Part shown: positions 17,892 to 26,405 of the stretch, in pieces
Numbering within the stretch: the stretch's first letter is position 1
How the letters are laid out: each line of letters opens with the position of its first letter
Notes under the pieces: generated by a model
The model's input: only the letters and a program-made list of their open reading frames with translations
What the model was told of the DNA's origin: nothing
Databases searched by the model: none
Position numbers and translations under genes: made by a program
NCBI GenBank assembly: GCA_013696395.1
Contig: JACCYQ010000193.1
Span: 1 to 58,646, forward strand
Length of the DNA: 58,646 bases
Origin: Chitinophagaceae bacterium
Lineage (GTDB): Bacteria > Bacteroidota > Bacteroidia > Chitinophagales > Chitinophagaceae
Direction: 5' to 3'

Positions 17892-19442
17892 GTGAACAAA
17901 GAACTAATTATAAATGCCGCTCCCCAGGGTGTAGAGATTGCCCTGATGGAAAATAAAAAGCTGGTTGAACTGCATAATGAAAAAACGGATGCCCGTTTTG
18001 CAGTTGGCGACCTTTATCTCGGCAAGGTAAAAAAACTAATTCCCGGCTTAAATGCCGCTTTCGTTGACGTAGGTTTTGAAAAAGATGCATTTCTGCATTA
18101 TACAGACCTGAGTCCTTATGCCCGTTCTATTTTAAAATTCACCCAACAATCTATTAATGATAAAACACCTGGTGGTTTCGATTTTGGAAAATTTGAAATA
18201 GAACCTGAAATTGTTAAAACGGGAAAGATCAACGAAGTATTGGGTGGTAAACCCAGCATACTGGTTCAGATTTTAAAAGAACCCATTGCAGCAAAAGGTC
18301 CCCGTTTAAGTTGCGAACTTTCTTTACCCGGAAGATTTATTGTGCTTACACCTTTTAATGATATTGTTGCCGTATCCCGTAAGATCCATTCTTCAGAAGA
18401 AAGAAAAAGGCTTCAAAAAATTGTAGAATCCATCAAACAAAAAAACTTTGGAGTTATTGTGCGCACAGCCGCAGAAGGTAAGAAGACGGCTGAATTGCAT
18501 GAAGACCTGACGGCATTGGTTGAAACCTGGAACACTATTCAAACCAATCTTATAGGAGCCGTTGCGCCCAGCAAAATTTTGAGTGAGCAAACAAAAACCA
18601 CCAGTATTTTAAGGGATTTATTAAGTGCCGATTTTAATAAGATTGTCGTCAATGACCGCAATATTTATAATGATGCTAAAATTTATATTCAACGCATTGC
18701 TCCCGAAAAATCGGATATCGTTTCATTTTACCAGAACGGGGCTCCCATCTTTGACCAGTTTGGTGTAACCAAGCAGGTAAAAGGTTCTTTTGGTAAAACC
18801 GTAAACCTGAATAGTGGTGCTTACCTGATCATTGAACATACAGAAGCCCTGCATGTAATTGATGTAAACAGTGGCTATAAAAGTGTTAGCAATAACCAGG
18901 AACAAAATGCCCTTGAAACAAATCTGGAAGCGGCCGAAGAAATTGCCCGGCAGCTACGTTTACGGGACCTTGGAGGTATCATTGTAGTTGATTTTATAGA
19001 CATGAAGTATCCTGAAAATAAAAGGAAGCTCATGGAAGCTATGGATGAATTTATGAAATCGGACAGGGCCAAACATGCTGTTTTACCCATTTCCAAATTT
19101 GGGTTGATGCAGATTACCAGGCAAAGGATGAAACCTGAATTAAACATCAATACCCAGGAACTTTGTCCTAGTTGTGCGGGAACTGGTAAAATATCTTCGG
19201 CGATGGTACTGGAAGATGAAATAGAAAAGAATTTAAATTATCTGTTTGTACACCAACATAAAAATCTTACTCTTACGGTTCACCCTATCATATACGCATA
19301 TTTGACTAAAGGATGGCTTACCTCAATTATGTACAAATGGAGAAGGAAATTTAAACAAAAGATCAAAATAGAAGCTAATACCAATTTTCATTTCACGGAG
19401 TTCAGGTTCTTTGATAACCGAGAAGAAGAGATCAAAATGTAA
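17892..19442 (+). CDS. rng: RNase G/E family endoribonuclease
   Basis: 516 residues from GTG 17892. Degrades mRNA and matures rRNA. S1 domain at about 38-125 (VGDLYLGKVKKLIPGLNAAFVDVG). The DNase-I-like catalytic part carries metal-binding aspartates D324 (LHVIDVNSG) and D367 (IIVVDFIDMKYP). C425/C428 (CPSCAGTG) make the zinc link for dimerisation. The C-terminal scaffold tail of RNase E is lacking, so it is RNase-G sized. Followed at once by a strong terminator; preceded by a structured leader that may control its own expression. Confidence 0.93.
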   Translation: MNKELIINAAPQGVEIALMENKKLVELHNEKTDARFAVGDLYLGKVKKLIPGLNAAFVDVGFEKDAFLHYTDLSPYARSILKFTQQSINDKTPGGFDFGKFEIEPEIVKTGKINEVLGGKPSILVQILKEPIAAKGPRLSCELSLPGRFIVLTPFNDIVAVSRKIHSSEERKRLQKIVESIKQKNFGVIVRTAAEGKKTAELHEDLTALVETWNTIQTNLIGAVAPSKILSEQTKTTSILRDLLSADFNKIVVNDRNIYNDAKIYIQRIAPEKSDIVSFYQNGAPIFDQFGVTKQVKGSFGKTVNLNSGAYLIIEHTEALHVIDVNSGYKSVSNNQEQNALETNLEAAEEIARQLRLRDLGGIIVVDFIDMKYPENKRKLMEAMDEFMKSDRAKHAVLPISKFGLMQITRQRMKPELNINTQELCPSCAGTGKISSAMVLEDEIEKNLNYLFVHQHKNLTLTVHPIIYAYLTKGWLTSIMYKWRRKFKQKIKIEANTNFHFTEFRFFDNREEEIKM

Positions 19443-19453
19443 AATTGAATGAC

Positions 19454-19484
19454 AAAAAAAACCTCTTGAATAGAGGTTTTTTTT
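19454..19484 (+). terminator. Intrinsic terminator of RNase G/E gene
   Basis: AAAAAACCTCT and AGAGGTTTTTT make a perfect stem with a five-base loop, ending in eight T. It starts 12 bases after the stop codon. Confidence 0.85.
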
Positions 19485-19614
19485 ATACAATTTCATTAAT
19501 AATCCTGTAAGCTAGGCTGAATTAAATATTAATACAACATACCATCTATATGGCATTTTAAGAAAATGCCCTTTCATATGTATCTTTTAAAATTAGATTC
19601 TATTGTTTTAATCA

Positions 19615-19645
19615 TAAAAAAAACCACCTCTTTCCTTAGAGGCGG
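19615..19645 (-). terminator. Intrinsic terminator of the metallopeptidase gene
   Basis: On the minus strand GCCTCT and AGAGGT(G)G form a stem followed by a run of eight T. It lies 24 bases beyond the stop codon of the minus-strand gene. Confidence 0.8.
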
Positions 19646-19668
19646 TCGGATATTAATTAATTGAATTT

Positions 19669-20358
19669 CTACCTATCTCTGGATCCAAGGAACACCATTA
19701 CATATTGCAATAAAGTAACAATAGCTGCCAGGGCTGCAACAACATAAGTCATAGCTGCCCATTTTAAAGCATCTTTTGCTTTTGGATATTCCTGGGGATT
19801 GGTTACGTTAGTATTATTTAACCATGCTAAAGCCCTGTTACTGGCGTCAAATTCAACAGGTAAGGTCACCAATGTAAATAAGACTGACAAAGTAAAAAGC
19901 CCAATACCCACCAATAAAAGAGTTGTGTTTCCGGATGCAGCCATAAAAATACCAATAAGTAATACCCAGTTAACCAGGTTAGCACTAAACTGAACTAATG
20001 GAACCAGCTTGCTCCGCATCATCAACCAAGTGTAAGCAGTGGCATGTTGAACCGCGTGGCCACATTCATGAGCTGCTACTGCTGCAGCTGCTACTGAACG
20101 TCCTTCAAAAACTTCGGGACTTAAATTCACAGTTTTTTTGGTGGGATCATAGTGATCGGACAGAAAACCTTGTACAGATACCACTTTTACATCAAAAATG
20201 CCGTTTTCCTGCAGCATTTTTTCTGCAATCTGCTTTCCGCTTAAACCGCTTATAAGTGGCACCTTGCTATATTTTGTAAACTTCCTTTTTAGTATCATGG
20301 ATACTATCATACTGATACCTACAAACAGAATCGAGACTAAAAAAATACCTGGTGTCAT
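19669..20358 (-). CDS. YugP-like neutral zinc metallopeptidase
   Basis: 229-residue membrane protein of the Zn_peptidase_2 (YugP) family. One N-terminal helix, then a soluble segment with GLSGKQIAEKMLQENG and the zinc motif HECGH (H97, E98, H101, ending AAHECGHAVQHA). Three C-terminal membrane helices follow. The glutamate ligand is probably in LPVEFDASNRAL. Cleavage targets are unknown. Transcribed alone, with its own terminator. Confidence 0.9.
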   Translation of the reverse strand: MTPGIFLVSILFVGISMIVSMILKRKFTKYSKVPLISGLSGKQIAEKMLQENGIFDVKVVSVQGFLSDHYDPTKKTVNLSPEVFEGRSVAAAAVAAHECGHAVQHATAYTWLMMRSKLVPLVQFSANLVNWVLLIGIFMAASGNTTLLLVGIGLFTLSVLFTLVTLPVEFDASNRALAWLNNTNVTNPQEYPKAKDALKWAAMTYVVAALAAIVTLLQYVMVFLGSRDR

Positions 20359-20659
20359 GTGTTTCTAAGATTTTAATTTTCAGGGTTATAACTACAAATC
20401 TATATCCAATATTACATATTTATGGTTTAAGTCTTTCATTTTAACTATTTGCGACTTTTTGTCATAAAGAGAAATAATTACACAACTTCAGCCGTCATTT
20501 TATCATAGCAAAATTGTATATATTAAACATAATATACAAGTATACATTTCTATATATCAAATATATGAATCCTATTTTGAACCTTTAAATTTCTCTTAAA
20601 AATTTAGGAAAGTTATCAACAGCGTTAAAAAAATATTTTGTTATCTGACGCATATTTGT

Positions 20660-20723
20660 AACTTAGTGCCAGAATTTAATGGGTTAGTAAGTAAAGGGGT
20701 TGATCGTCAGATCAGCCCTTTTT
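20660..20723 (+). ncRNA. Candidate small RNA A
   Basis: A gene-free segment ends in a strong terminator. A -7-like element (CATATTTG, 20651-20658) precedes it, giving a predicted transcript of about 60 bases. Positions 20679-20693 read ATGGGTTAGTAAGTA, perfectly complementary to bases 54552-54566 in candidate RNA B. TTATCAACAG followed by seven A (20613-20634) precedes it, as a close variant does for B. Not matched to a family I know. The -33 element is unclear. Alternatively it could be the end of an unseen leader. Confidence 0.4.
20693..20723 (+). terminator. Orphan intrinsic terminator (candidate RNA A)
   Basis: A 13-pair stem, AAAGGGGTTGATC with GATCAGCCCTTTT, has a four-base loop (GTCA) and a T-run. 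No open reading frame on this strand ends just upstream. Confidence 0.75.
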
Positions 20724-20865
20724 ACTTTTCATGAACAACGTATTTTACTGCATTTTTCCTCTTATTTTCAGTGTTTGATTCACGATTTCATTTTTAATTA
20801 CAAATATTTTCTCCCACAAAAAATATTTTTATCTCACCTACGTCAATCACCGCTAATTTTAATGC

Positions 20866-22239
20866 ATGAGCAAATTAAAATCAGCTTTCTTCTGTCAGAA
20901 TTGTGGATATGAAAGTACAAAGTGGGTTGGTAAATGTTCTTCCTGTTCGCAGTGGAATACATTTGTTGAAGAATTGGTACAAAAAAATGATAGTAAAAAA
21001 CAAGTTGATTGGTCTTCGCATAATAATGAAATTCGAAATTTTAAAACCATCGCACTGCAGGATGTAAAAGTTTCCGAAGAAAATCGAATGGTTACAAATG
21101 ATATTGAATTAGATCGTGTACTGGGTGGTGGAATTGTGCCAGGCAGTCTCATTCTTGTCGCAGGTGAACCAGGTATTGGAAAATCAACTTTGTTTTTACA
21201 AACAGGTCTTCAACTCATTGATCAAAAAGTTTTATATGTAAGTGGCGAAGAAAGTGAGCAACAAATAAAAATGCGGGCTGATAGACTTCACATGAAAAAT
21301 GAAAATTTTTATCTGCTCACCGAAACATCTACTCAAACTATTTTTTCTGAAATCAAAAAACTGAAACCTGGTTTAGTGATTGTTGATTCTGTTCAAACAC
21401 TACAAACACCTTTTATTGAATCTTCACCTGGTAGTGTTTCACAAATCAGGGAATGCGCAGCAGAGTTTCAACGATTTGCCAAAGAAACAGATACGCCTGT
21501 TTTTTTAATCGGACATATTACCAAAGACGGCAGTATTGCAGGACCTAAAATTCTGGAGCATATGGTGGATACGGTTTTACAATTTGAAGGTGATCGCCAT
21601 TATGCTTACAGAATACTAAGAACATTGAAAAATCGATTTGGCAGCACATCTGAACTGGGTATTTACGAAATGACTGACTCCGGTATGCATGGAGTAAAAA
21701 ATCCCAGCGAAATTTTAATGACTCAAAAAGAGGAACACCTGAGTGGTATTGCCATTGCCGCTTCCATTGAAGGCCTGCGACCATTTTTGATTGAAGTACA
21801 AGCCCTTGTTACACAATCAGTTTATGGTACACCCCAACGTACAGTGAGTGGTTTTGATTTGCGAAGGCTGCAATTACTTTTAGCAGTACTCGAAAAGCGG
21901 GGAGGATTTCATTTTGGCATAAAGGATGTCTTCCTCAATATTGCAGGAGGATTGAAAGTTGAAGATCCTTCAATCGACCTGGCTGTATTATCTGCTTTGC
22001 TTTCGTCTTTTGAAGATGTTCCCCTGCCGCAATTACTTTGTTTTGCAGGTGAAGTTGGATTAAGCGGAGAGATCAGGGCTGTTAATCGTATTGAACAACG
22101 CATTGCCGAAGCAGAAAAACTGGGTTTTGAAAAGATTATAGTTTCTAAATACAACCAGAAAAGTTTAATGAAACAGAAATACAATATTGAAGTGATCACC
22201 ATGTCGAGGGTGGAAGAGTTGTATCGTTATTTATTTTAA
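20866..22239 (+). CDS. radA: DNA repair protein RadA
   Basis: 457 residues. RecA-like branch-migration helicase used in recombination and in natural transformation. Zinc finger C10/C13/C24/C27 (CQNCGY and CSSCSQW), Walker A G100-S107 (GEPGIGKS), and the RadA-specific KNRFG near residue 255. The C-terminal Lon-like domain begins near 290 (IEVQALVTQSVYGTPQRTVSGFDLRRL). Length is normal. The comF gene follows after two bases, so they are co-transcribed. Confidence 0.96.
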   Translation: MSKLKSAFFCQNCGYESTKWVGKCSSCSQWNTFVEELVQKNDSKKQVDWSSHNNEIRNFKTIALQDVKVSEENRMVTNDIELDRVLGGGIVPGSLILVAGEPGIGKSTLFLQTGLQLIDQKVLYVSGEESEQQIKMRADRLHMKNENFYLLTETSTQTIFSEIKKLKPGLVIVDSVQTLQTPFIESSPGSVSQIRECAAEFQRFAKETDTPVFLIGHITKDGSIAGPKILEHMVDTVLQFEGDRHYAYRILRTLKNRFGSTSELGIYEMTDSGMHGVKNPSEILMTQKEEHLSGIAIAASIEGLRPFLIEVQALVTQSVYGTPQRTVSGFDLRRLQLLLAVLEKRGGFHFGIKDVFLNIAGGLKVEDPSIDLAVLSALLSSFEDVPLPQLLCFAGEVGLSGEIRAVNRIEQRIAEAEKLGFEKIIVSKYNQKSLMKQKYNIEVITMSRVEELYRYLF

Positions 22240-22241
22240 AC

Positions 22242-22943
22242 ATGATTAAACTGCAGGAAATAAGAGAAGCATTTTTACACATGTTGTTTCCGCATGTATG
22301 TGCCGGATGTGGAAATGATATCATATCTTCTAAAAACATTCTTTGCCTTACCTGTCTTCATGCAATGCCCGAAACACAATTTCAGTTTTTTCAATCAAAT
22401 CCTGTTGAAAAAAATTTCTGGGGAAGGTTATCTATTCAGGCAGCTACCGCGCAATATTATTTCACCAAGGAATCACTGATGCAAATATTGTTGCACGAAT
22501 TAAAATATAAAGGTAACCGTGCCTTAGGCATTTATCTTGGTCGATTAATGGGAGAACAGATCATTCAATCGGAACGGTTTGCCGGTTTAGAAGCACTTAT
22601 ACCATTGCCATTATATGCATCCAGAGAAAGAAAAAGAGGATACAATCAATCCGCACTTCTTTGCAGGGGAATGGCGGAAGTAATGATGATCCCGGTCATT
22701 CATGATGCCATTTCCCGGAATAAATTTACCGACTCACAAACCAAAAAAGGAAGAATTGAGCGTTGGAAAAATATGGAAGGCAAATTTGAAATAATGAATG
22801 GGGATGCCATAAGTGACCGGCATATTTTATTGGTTGATGATGTGATCACCACTGGTGCAACGATGGAAGCATGTGGCACTGAACTGCTTAGTGTGCCTGG
22901 TGTTGATTTAAGTTTAGCCAGTCTTTGTTATGCATCTCATTGA
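22242..22943 (+). CDS. comF: ComF-family phosphoribosyltransferase-like protein
   Basis: 233 residues. A zinc ribbon with C20/C23/C35/C38 (CAGCG, CLTC) precedes a PRTase domain. ELKYKGN and the ERKRGYNQS motif are family hallmarks. The PRPP-binding loop LLVDDVITTGATM is near 197-209. ComF proteins help ssDNA handling in competent bacteria, perhaps at the uptake machinery, though the catalytic reaction is unproven. Two bases separate it from radA, an arrangement that supports a shared role in recombination of incoming DNA. Confidence 0.92.
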   Translation: MIKLQEIREAFLHMLFPHVCAGCGNDIISSKNILCLTCLHAMPETQFQFFQSNPVEKNFWGRLSIQAATAQYYFTKESLMQILLHELKYKGNRALGIYLGRLMGEQIIQSERFAGLEALIPLPLYASRERKRGYNQSALLCRGMAEVMMIPVIHDAISRNKFTDSQTKKGRIERWKNMEGKFEIMNGDAISDRHILLVDDVITTGATMEACGTELLSVPGVDLSLASLCYASH

Positions 22944-22997
22944 CCACTTTATTCCCACATAGGTTTCATTACCGCAATTAATAAACCTTTATTTTTG

Positions 22998-24395
22998 ATG
23001 GTTATGACACGTATCTTTCTTGTTTTGATTACAATCGTTTTTCTTTTTGCCTGTAAGAAGGAATCATTTATCACTTCACCTGATGCCGCATTGATCATAT
23101 CAGAAGATACACTTCATTTTGATACAGTTTTTACTACCACAGGATCTGTTACTCATTTATTTAAGATTTTCAATCCTAACGATCAAAAAATAAAGATTGA
23201 TAAAGTGAACCTGGAGGGTGGAATTCAATCTCCTTTTAAAATTAATGCAGACGGGTTTGCCGGACCCGAAGTATTGGATCTTGAAATAAGATCGAATGAC
23301 AGTTTATACGTTTTTGTAACCGTAATAGTTGATCCGGTTACAGGCAACCTCCCATTTGTTGTGCGGGACAGCATTGAAATTACTTATAATGGAAATACCC
23401 GGCAAGTGCAATTAGAAGCATTTGGACAAAATGCACATATCATGCGTAACCTGCAAATTATGGGAAATGAAACCTGGACTAACGATCTCCCTTATGTTAT
23501 TTTAGGAAGCCTGCATGTTACCCAAAATGCACAACTGACCATTGAAAAAGGAACCCGCATTTTTGTGCATGCAGATGCACCGTTGGTAATTGATGGCACA
23601 CTTTTAATTAATGGTGATAAAGATTCTTTAAACCGCGTTTATTTCCAGGGCGACAGGCTGGATGAACCTTACCGCGATTTCCCTGCAAGCTGGCCCGGCA
23701 TTTATTTTCGAAGTACGAGTAAGGACAATGTTATTAATTATGCAGTTATTAAAAATGCGTACCAGGCTATAGCTGCAACTGGACTATCAGTAAACACCAA
23801 CCCAAAAATAAAACTGAACCAGGTCATTATAGATAATGCATATGATGCCGGAATTATTGCTATTCATTCAAGCATTGAAGCGGTCAACTGCCTGGTAAGC
23901 AACTCCGGAAAAAATGTTTACCTGGCAGAAGGCGGCCAATATACTTTTACGCATTGCACTATCGCCAGTTATTCCAATTTATTTATCCAGCATACAAATC
24001 CCGTATTATACGTTAGCAATTTTACCAATGTAAATAATGTGATCACCAGTAATGACCTCCAGGCCCAGTTTACCAACTGCATATTCTGGGGCGATTTTGG
24101 TTTGGTTGAAGATGAAGCGGTTGTAGCCAAAAACGGTAACACCATCTTTGATGTTAATTTTAATCACGGCATCCTGAAAGTAAAAACCGATCCTGCAAAT
24201 GCCTCTTTAAATCAAATGATAAACCAGGATCCTTTGTTTGATACAGTAAATACATCGTCACGTATTTACAATTTCCGACTACGAGCTGGTTCACCAGCCA
24301 TTGACAAGGGCATTATTACTTCCGTCAATATTGACCTGGATGGACTACCACGCCCGGTTGGCTTGCCTGATCTTGGTGCTTTTGAAAAGCAGTAA
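22998..24395 (+). CDS. Secreted lipoprotein with right-handed beta-helix repeats
   Basis: 465 residues. The signal peptide ends at a lipobox (FLFACKK, Cys about residue 18), so it is probably an outer-membrane-associated lipoprotein. An N-terminal beta-sandwich-like part (about 30-130, SVTHLFKIFNPNDQKIKIDKV) resembles the choice-of-anchor or HYDIN-like fold. A parallel beta-helix of about 230 residues follows (AIKNAY-type repeats). It ends with a choice-of-anchor Q-like tail, SPAIDKG and DLDGLPRPVGLPDLGAFE. Usual in Bacteroidota; function is probably polysaccharide binding or adhesion, unproven. Start ATG 22998 or 23004. Confidence 0.8.
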   Translation: MVMTRIFLVLITIVFLFACKKESFITSPDAALIISEDTLHFDTVFTTTGSVTHLFKIFNPNDQKIKIDKVNLEGGIQSPFKINADGFAGPEVLDLEIRSNDSLYVFVTVIVDPVTGNLPFVVRDSIEITYNGNTRQVQLEAFGQNAHIMRNLQIMGNETWTNDLPYVILGSLHVTQNAQLTIEKGTRIFVHADAPLVIDGTLLINGDKDSLNRVYFQGDRLDEPYRDFPASWPGIYFRSTSKDNVINYAVIKNAYQAIAATGLSVNTNPKIKLNQVIIDNAYDAGIIAIHSSIEAVNCLVSNSGKNVYLAEGGQYTFTHCTIASYSNLFIQHTNPVLYVSNFTNVNNVITSNDLQAQFTNCIFWGDFGLVEDEAVVAKNGNTIFDVNFNHGILKVKTDPANASLNQMINQDPLFDTVNTSSRIYNFRLRAGSPAIDKGIITSVNIDLDGLPRPVGLPDLGAFEKQ

Positions 24396-24444
24396 CTGAA
24401 ATGTTATTTATTAGATCATCAAACAATTGAAGATGAAACAATGT

Positions 24445-24452
24445 TAGTTTTG
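24445..24452 (+). promoter_or_regulatory. -7 element before glutathione peroxidase
   Basis: TAGTTTTG, exact TAnnTTTG, 34 bases before the ATG. ATTG lies 15 bases upstream of it, a poor -33 spacing. Confidence 0.35.
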
Positions 24453-24486
24453 CTATTGAAACTTAAACATGTAAAATTTAATACAG

Positions 24487-25011
24487 ATGAAAATTCTAAT
24501 CATAGCCGCTATCCTTTCAATTTCTTTTGCAGCCTCAGCTCAATCAGTTTATGATTTTAAGGTTGAAGGAATAGATGGCACTCCTATTAACCTGGCGGAT
24601 TACAAAGGCAAAAAGATCATGATGGTTAATACGGCATCTAAGTGCGGTAATACGCCCCAATATGATGACCTGGAAAAATTATACGAACAGCACAAAGGAA
24701 ATCTTGTGATTATTGGTTTTCCTGCCAACAATTTTGGTTCACAGGAACCGGGTTCCAATGAAGAGATTGCGGAGTTTTGCAAAAAGAATTATGGTGTCAG
24801 TTTCCCTTTGTCAGCAAAAGTTTCTGTAAAAGGAGAGGGTATTGACCCGCTCTTTAAATATTTAACGGAAGAAGCAGAGAAAAAAGGTTTTACAGATCCT
24901 ATTAAATGGAACTTCACCAAATTCCTGGTCAATGAAAATGGTGAACTGGTTACTGTATTTCACCATAAGACTTTGCCCTTAAGCGATGATATCCTTAAAC
25001 ACCTGAATTAA
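24487..25011 (+). CDS. Glutathione peroxidase-family thiol peroxidase
   Basis: 174 residues with a signal peptide (1-19), so active in the periplasm. Motifs are classical: VNTASKCGNTPQY with peroxidatic C53, GFPANNFGSQEPGS with Gln86, and WNFTKFLVNENGE with the catalytic Trp. It is a cysteine, not selenocysteine, enzyme and most likely uses thioredoxin as reductant. Reduces peroxides and lipid hydroperoxides. It lies between the lipoprotein and holB genes with its own promoter and terminator. Confidence 0.93.
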   Translation: MKILIIAAILSISFAASAQSVYDFKVEGIDGTPINLADYKGKKIMMVNTASKCGNTPQYDDLEKLYEQHKGNLVIIGFPANNFGSQEPGSNEEIAEFCKKNYGVSFPLSAKVSVKGEGIDPLFKYLTEEAEKKGFTDPIKWNFTKFLVNENGELVTVFHHKTLPLSDDILKHLN

Positions 25012-25031
25012 AAAATCTTATTTATTTTTTT

Positions 25032-25064
25032 TAAGCTGTCTTTTAAAAGGCGGCTTTTTTTATC
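25032..25064 (+). terminator. Intrinsic terminator after glutathione peroxidase
   Basis: AAGCTGTC pairs with GGCGGCTT (including G-U pairs), with an eight-base loop and a seven-T tail. Positioned 20 bases after the stop. Confidence 0.7.
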
Positions 25065-25090
25065 GCACATAAATATTGAAATTCGCAGCT

Positions 25091-26296
25091 ATGCAGTTCA
25101 TGAATATTATCGGGCAACAGGAAATTAAACAAAATCTGGTAGAGTTGGTGCAACATAACCGGCTCAGTCATGCTTTATTATTTTTAGGAAAAGAAGGAAA
25201 TGGAGCATTCTCATTAGCCAGGGCGCTGGCACAATATCTTAATTGCGAAAAGGTCAATAATACTTCCAAAGGACCTACAACTGAAATTGGACTTTTTGGT
25301 GAAGAGCCTGCGGAAATCGTACCAGCGGTATCATTAAATGATTCTTGCGGTGTTTGTCCTTCCTGTCAAAAATCTCGTCAGCTGGTTCATCCTGATATCC
25401 ACTTTTCTTTCCCGGTTATTCCTAAAAAAGCGGGACAAGCGCCTGTAAGTGACGATTATATTTCTGAGTGGCGTGAATTCATTACCCTCAGTCCATACGG
25501 CAATGTATATGATTGGTTACAGTTTCTACATGCCGAAAACAAACAAGGTAATATTACCGCTGCTGAATGTAATGACATCATTCGTAAACTAAGCCTGAAA
25601 AGTTTTGAGAACGGTTACAAGATTTTGTTGATGTGGATGCCCGAATACCTGGGTAATGAAGGCAATAAGCTTTTGAAACTTATTGAAGAACCACCTGCTG
25701 AAACGCTTTTTATTTTGGTTGCTGAAAATGAAGCTGGCATTCTGCCAACAATATTAAGTCGTTGCCAGTTGATCAAGATACCGGCAATTGAAACGGCTGA
25801 AATAGAACAGGCATTAATAACACGAAACAATACACCAGCGGCACAAGCCAGTTCATTAGCCGCGGTAAGTGAAGGCAATTATCGCGAAGCTATTTTACAA
25901 TCACAGCATGCCGGCGAAGACTGGCAAAGTTTATTAAGGGAATGGTTGAATGCCATTGCAAAAAAGCAACCGCTTGCCCAAACCAAATGGGTGGATGAAG
26001 CCAGTAAACTGGGACGTGAAAAACAAAAACAATTCCTGCGTTTTTTTAATCACCTGTTAGGACAAGCCATTCGCCTGCAGGTATTGGGTGAAGAAAATAT
26101 CATTCTCTCTGATACTGAAAAAGATTTTTTGGTTAGATTGAATAAACTAATTCAATATGACCAGAAGCAGGCTATAGTTGAAGAATTGGACAGAGCCACT
26201 TATTATATAGAACGAAATGCCAATGCTAAAATGCTGTTTCATGCATTAACTATAAAGCTTAGTCATATTATACACGAGAAGATTGTATTTGTATAA
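25091..26296 (+). CDS. holB: DNA polymerase III subunit delta'
   Basis: 401 residues from ATG 25091 (an upstream TTG is unnecessary). AAA+ clamp-loader subunit. IIGQQEIKQNLVELVQHNRLSHALLFLGKEGNGAFSLA gives the start of the fold. The P-loop is degenerate (GKEGNGAFS), as is normal for delta'. A zinc module follows with C-x-x-C-x(2)-C spacing (CGVCPSC). Sensor-like ILSRCQ is near 220. Loads the beta clamp on DNA. Confidence 0.9.
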   Translation: MQFMNIIGQQEIKQNLVELVQHNRLSHALLFLGKEGNGAFSLARALAQYLNCEKVNNTSKGPTTEIGLFGEEPAEIVPAVSLNDSCGVCPSCQKSRQLVHPDIHFSFPVIPKKAGQAPVSDDYISEWREFITLSPYGNVYDWLQFLHAENKQGNITAAECNDIIRKLSLKSFENGYKILLMWMPEYLGNEGNKLLKLIEEPPAETLFILVAENEAGILPTILSRCQLIKIPAIETAEIEQALITRNNTPAAQASSLAAVSEGNYREAILQSQHAGEDWQSLLREWLNAIAKKQPLAQTKWVDEASKLGREKQKQFLRFFNHLLGQAIRLQVLGEENIILSDTEKDFLVRLNKLIQYDQKQAIVEELDRATYYIERNANAKMLFHALTIKLSHIIHEKIVFV

Positions 26297-26405
26297 TTGC
26301 ATTTTCCATTTACTTTTTAATTCTTCCAGACTTAATAATTGCAATTCCATCTTATTTACGAATGCACAGATATAGGGTCACCTATCATAAATGTTTCATT
26401 TTTGA

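Larger units (their letters stand above)
20359..20865. other. Long intergenic region containing a candidate small RNA
   Basis: AT-rich spacer before radA. No protein gene. TTATCAACAG with an A-tract (20613-20634), a complementary-motif segment and a strong terminator mark a possible sRNA gene in its right half. The stretch 20724-20865 holds nothing recognisable beyond the radA upstream region. Confidence 0.5.

Noticed and set aside
25076-25090. TTG at 25076 as the holB start
   Set aside because: An ATG at 25091 gives the normal family N-terminus and is farther from the upstream terminator.
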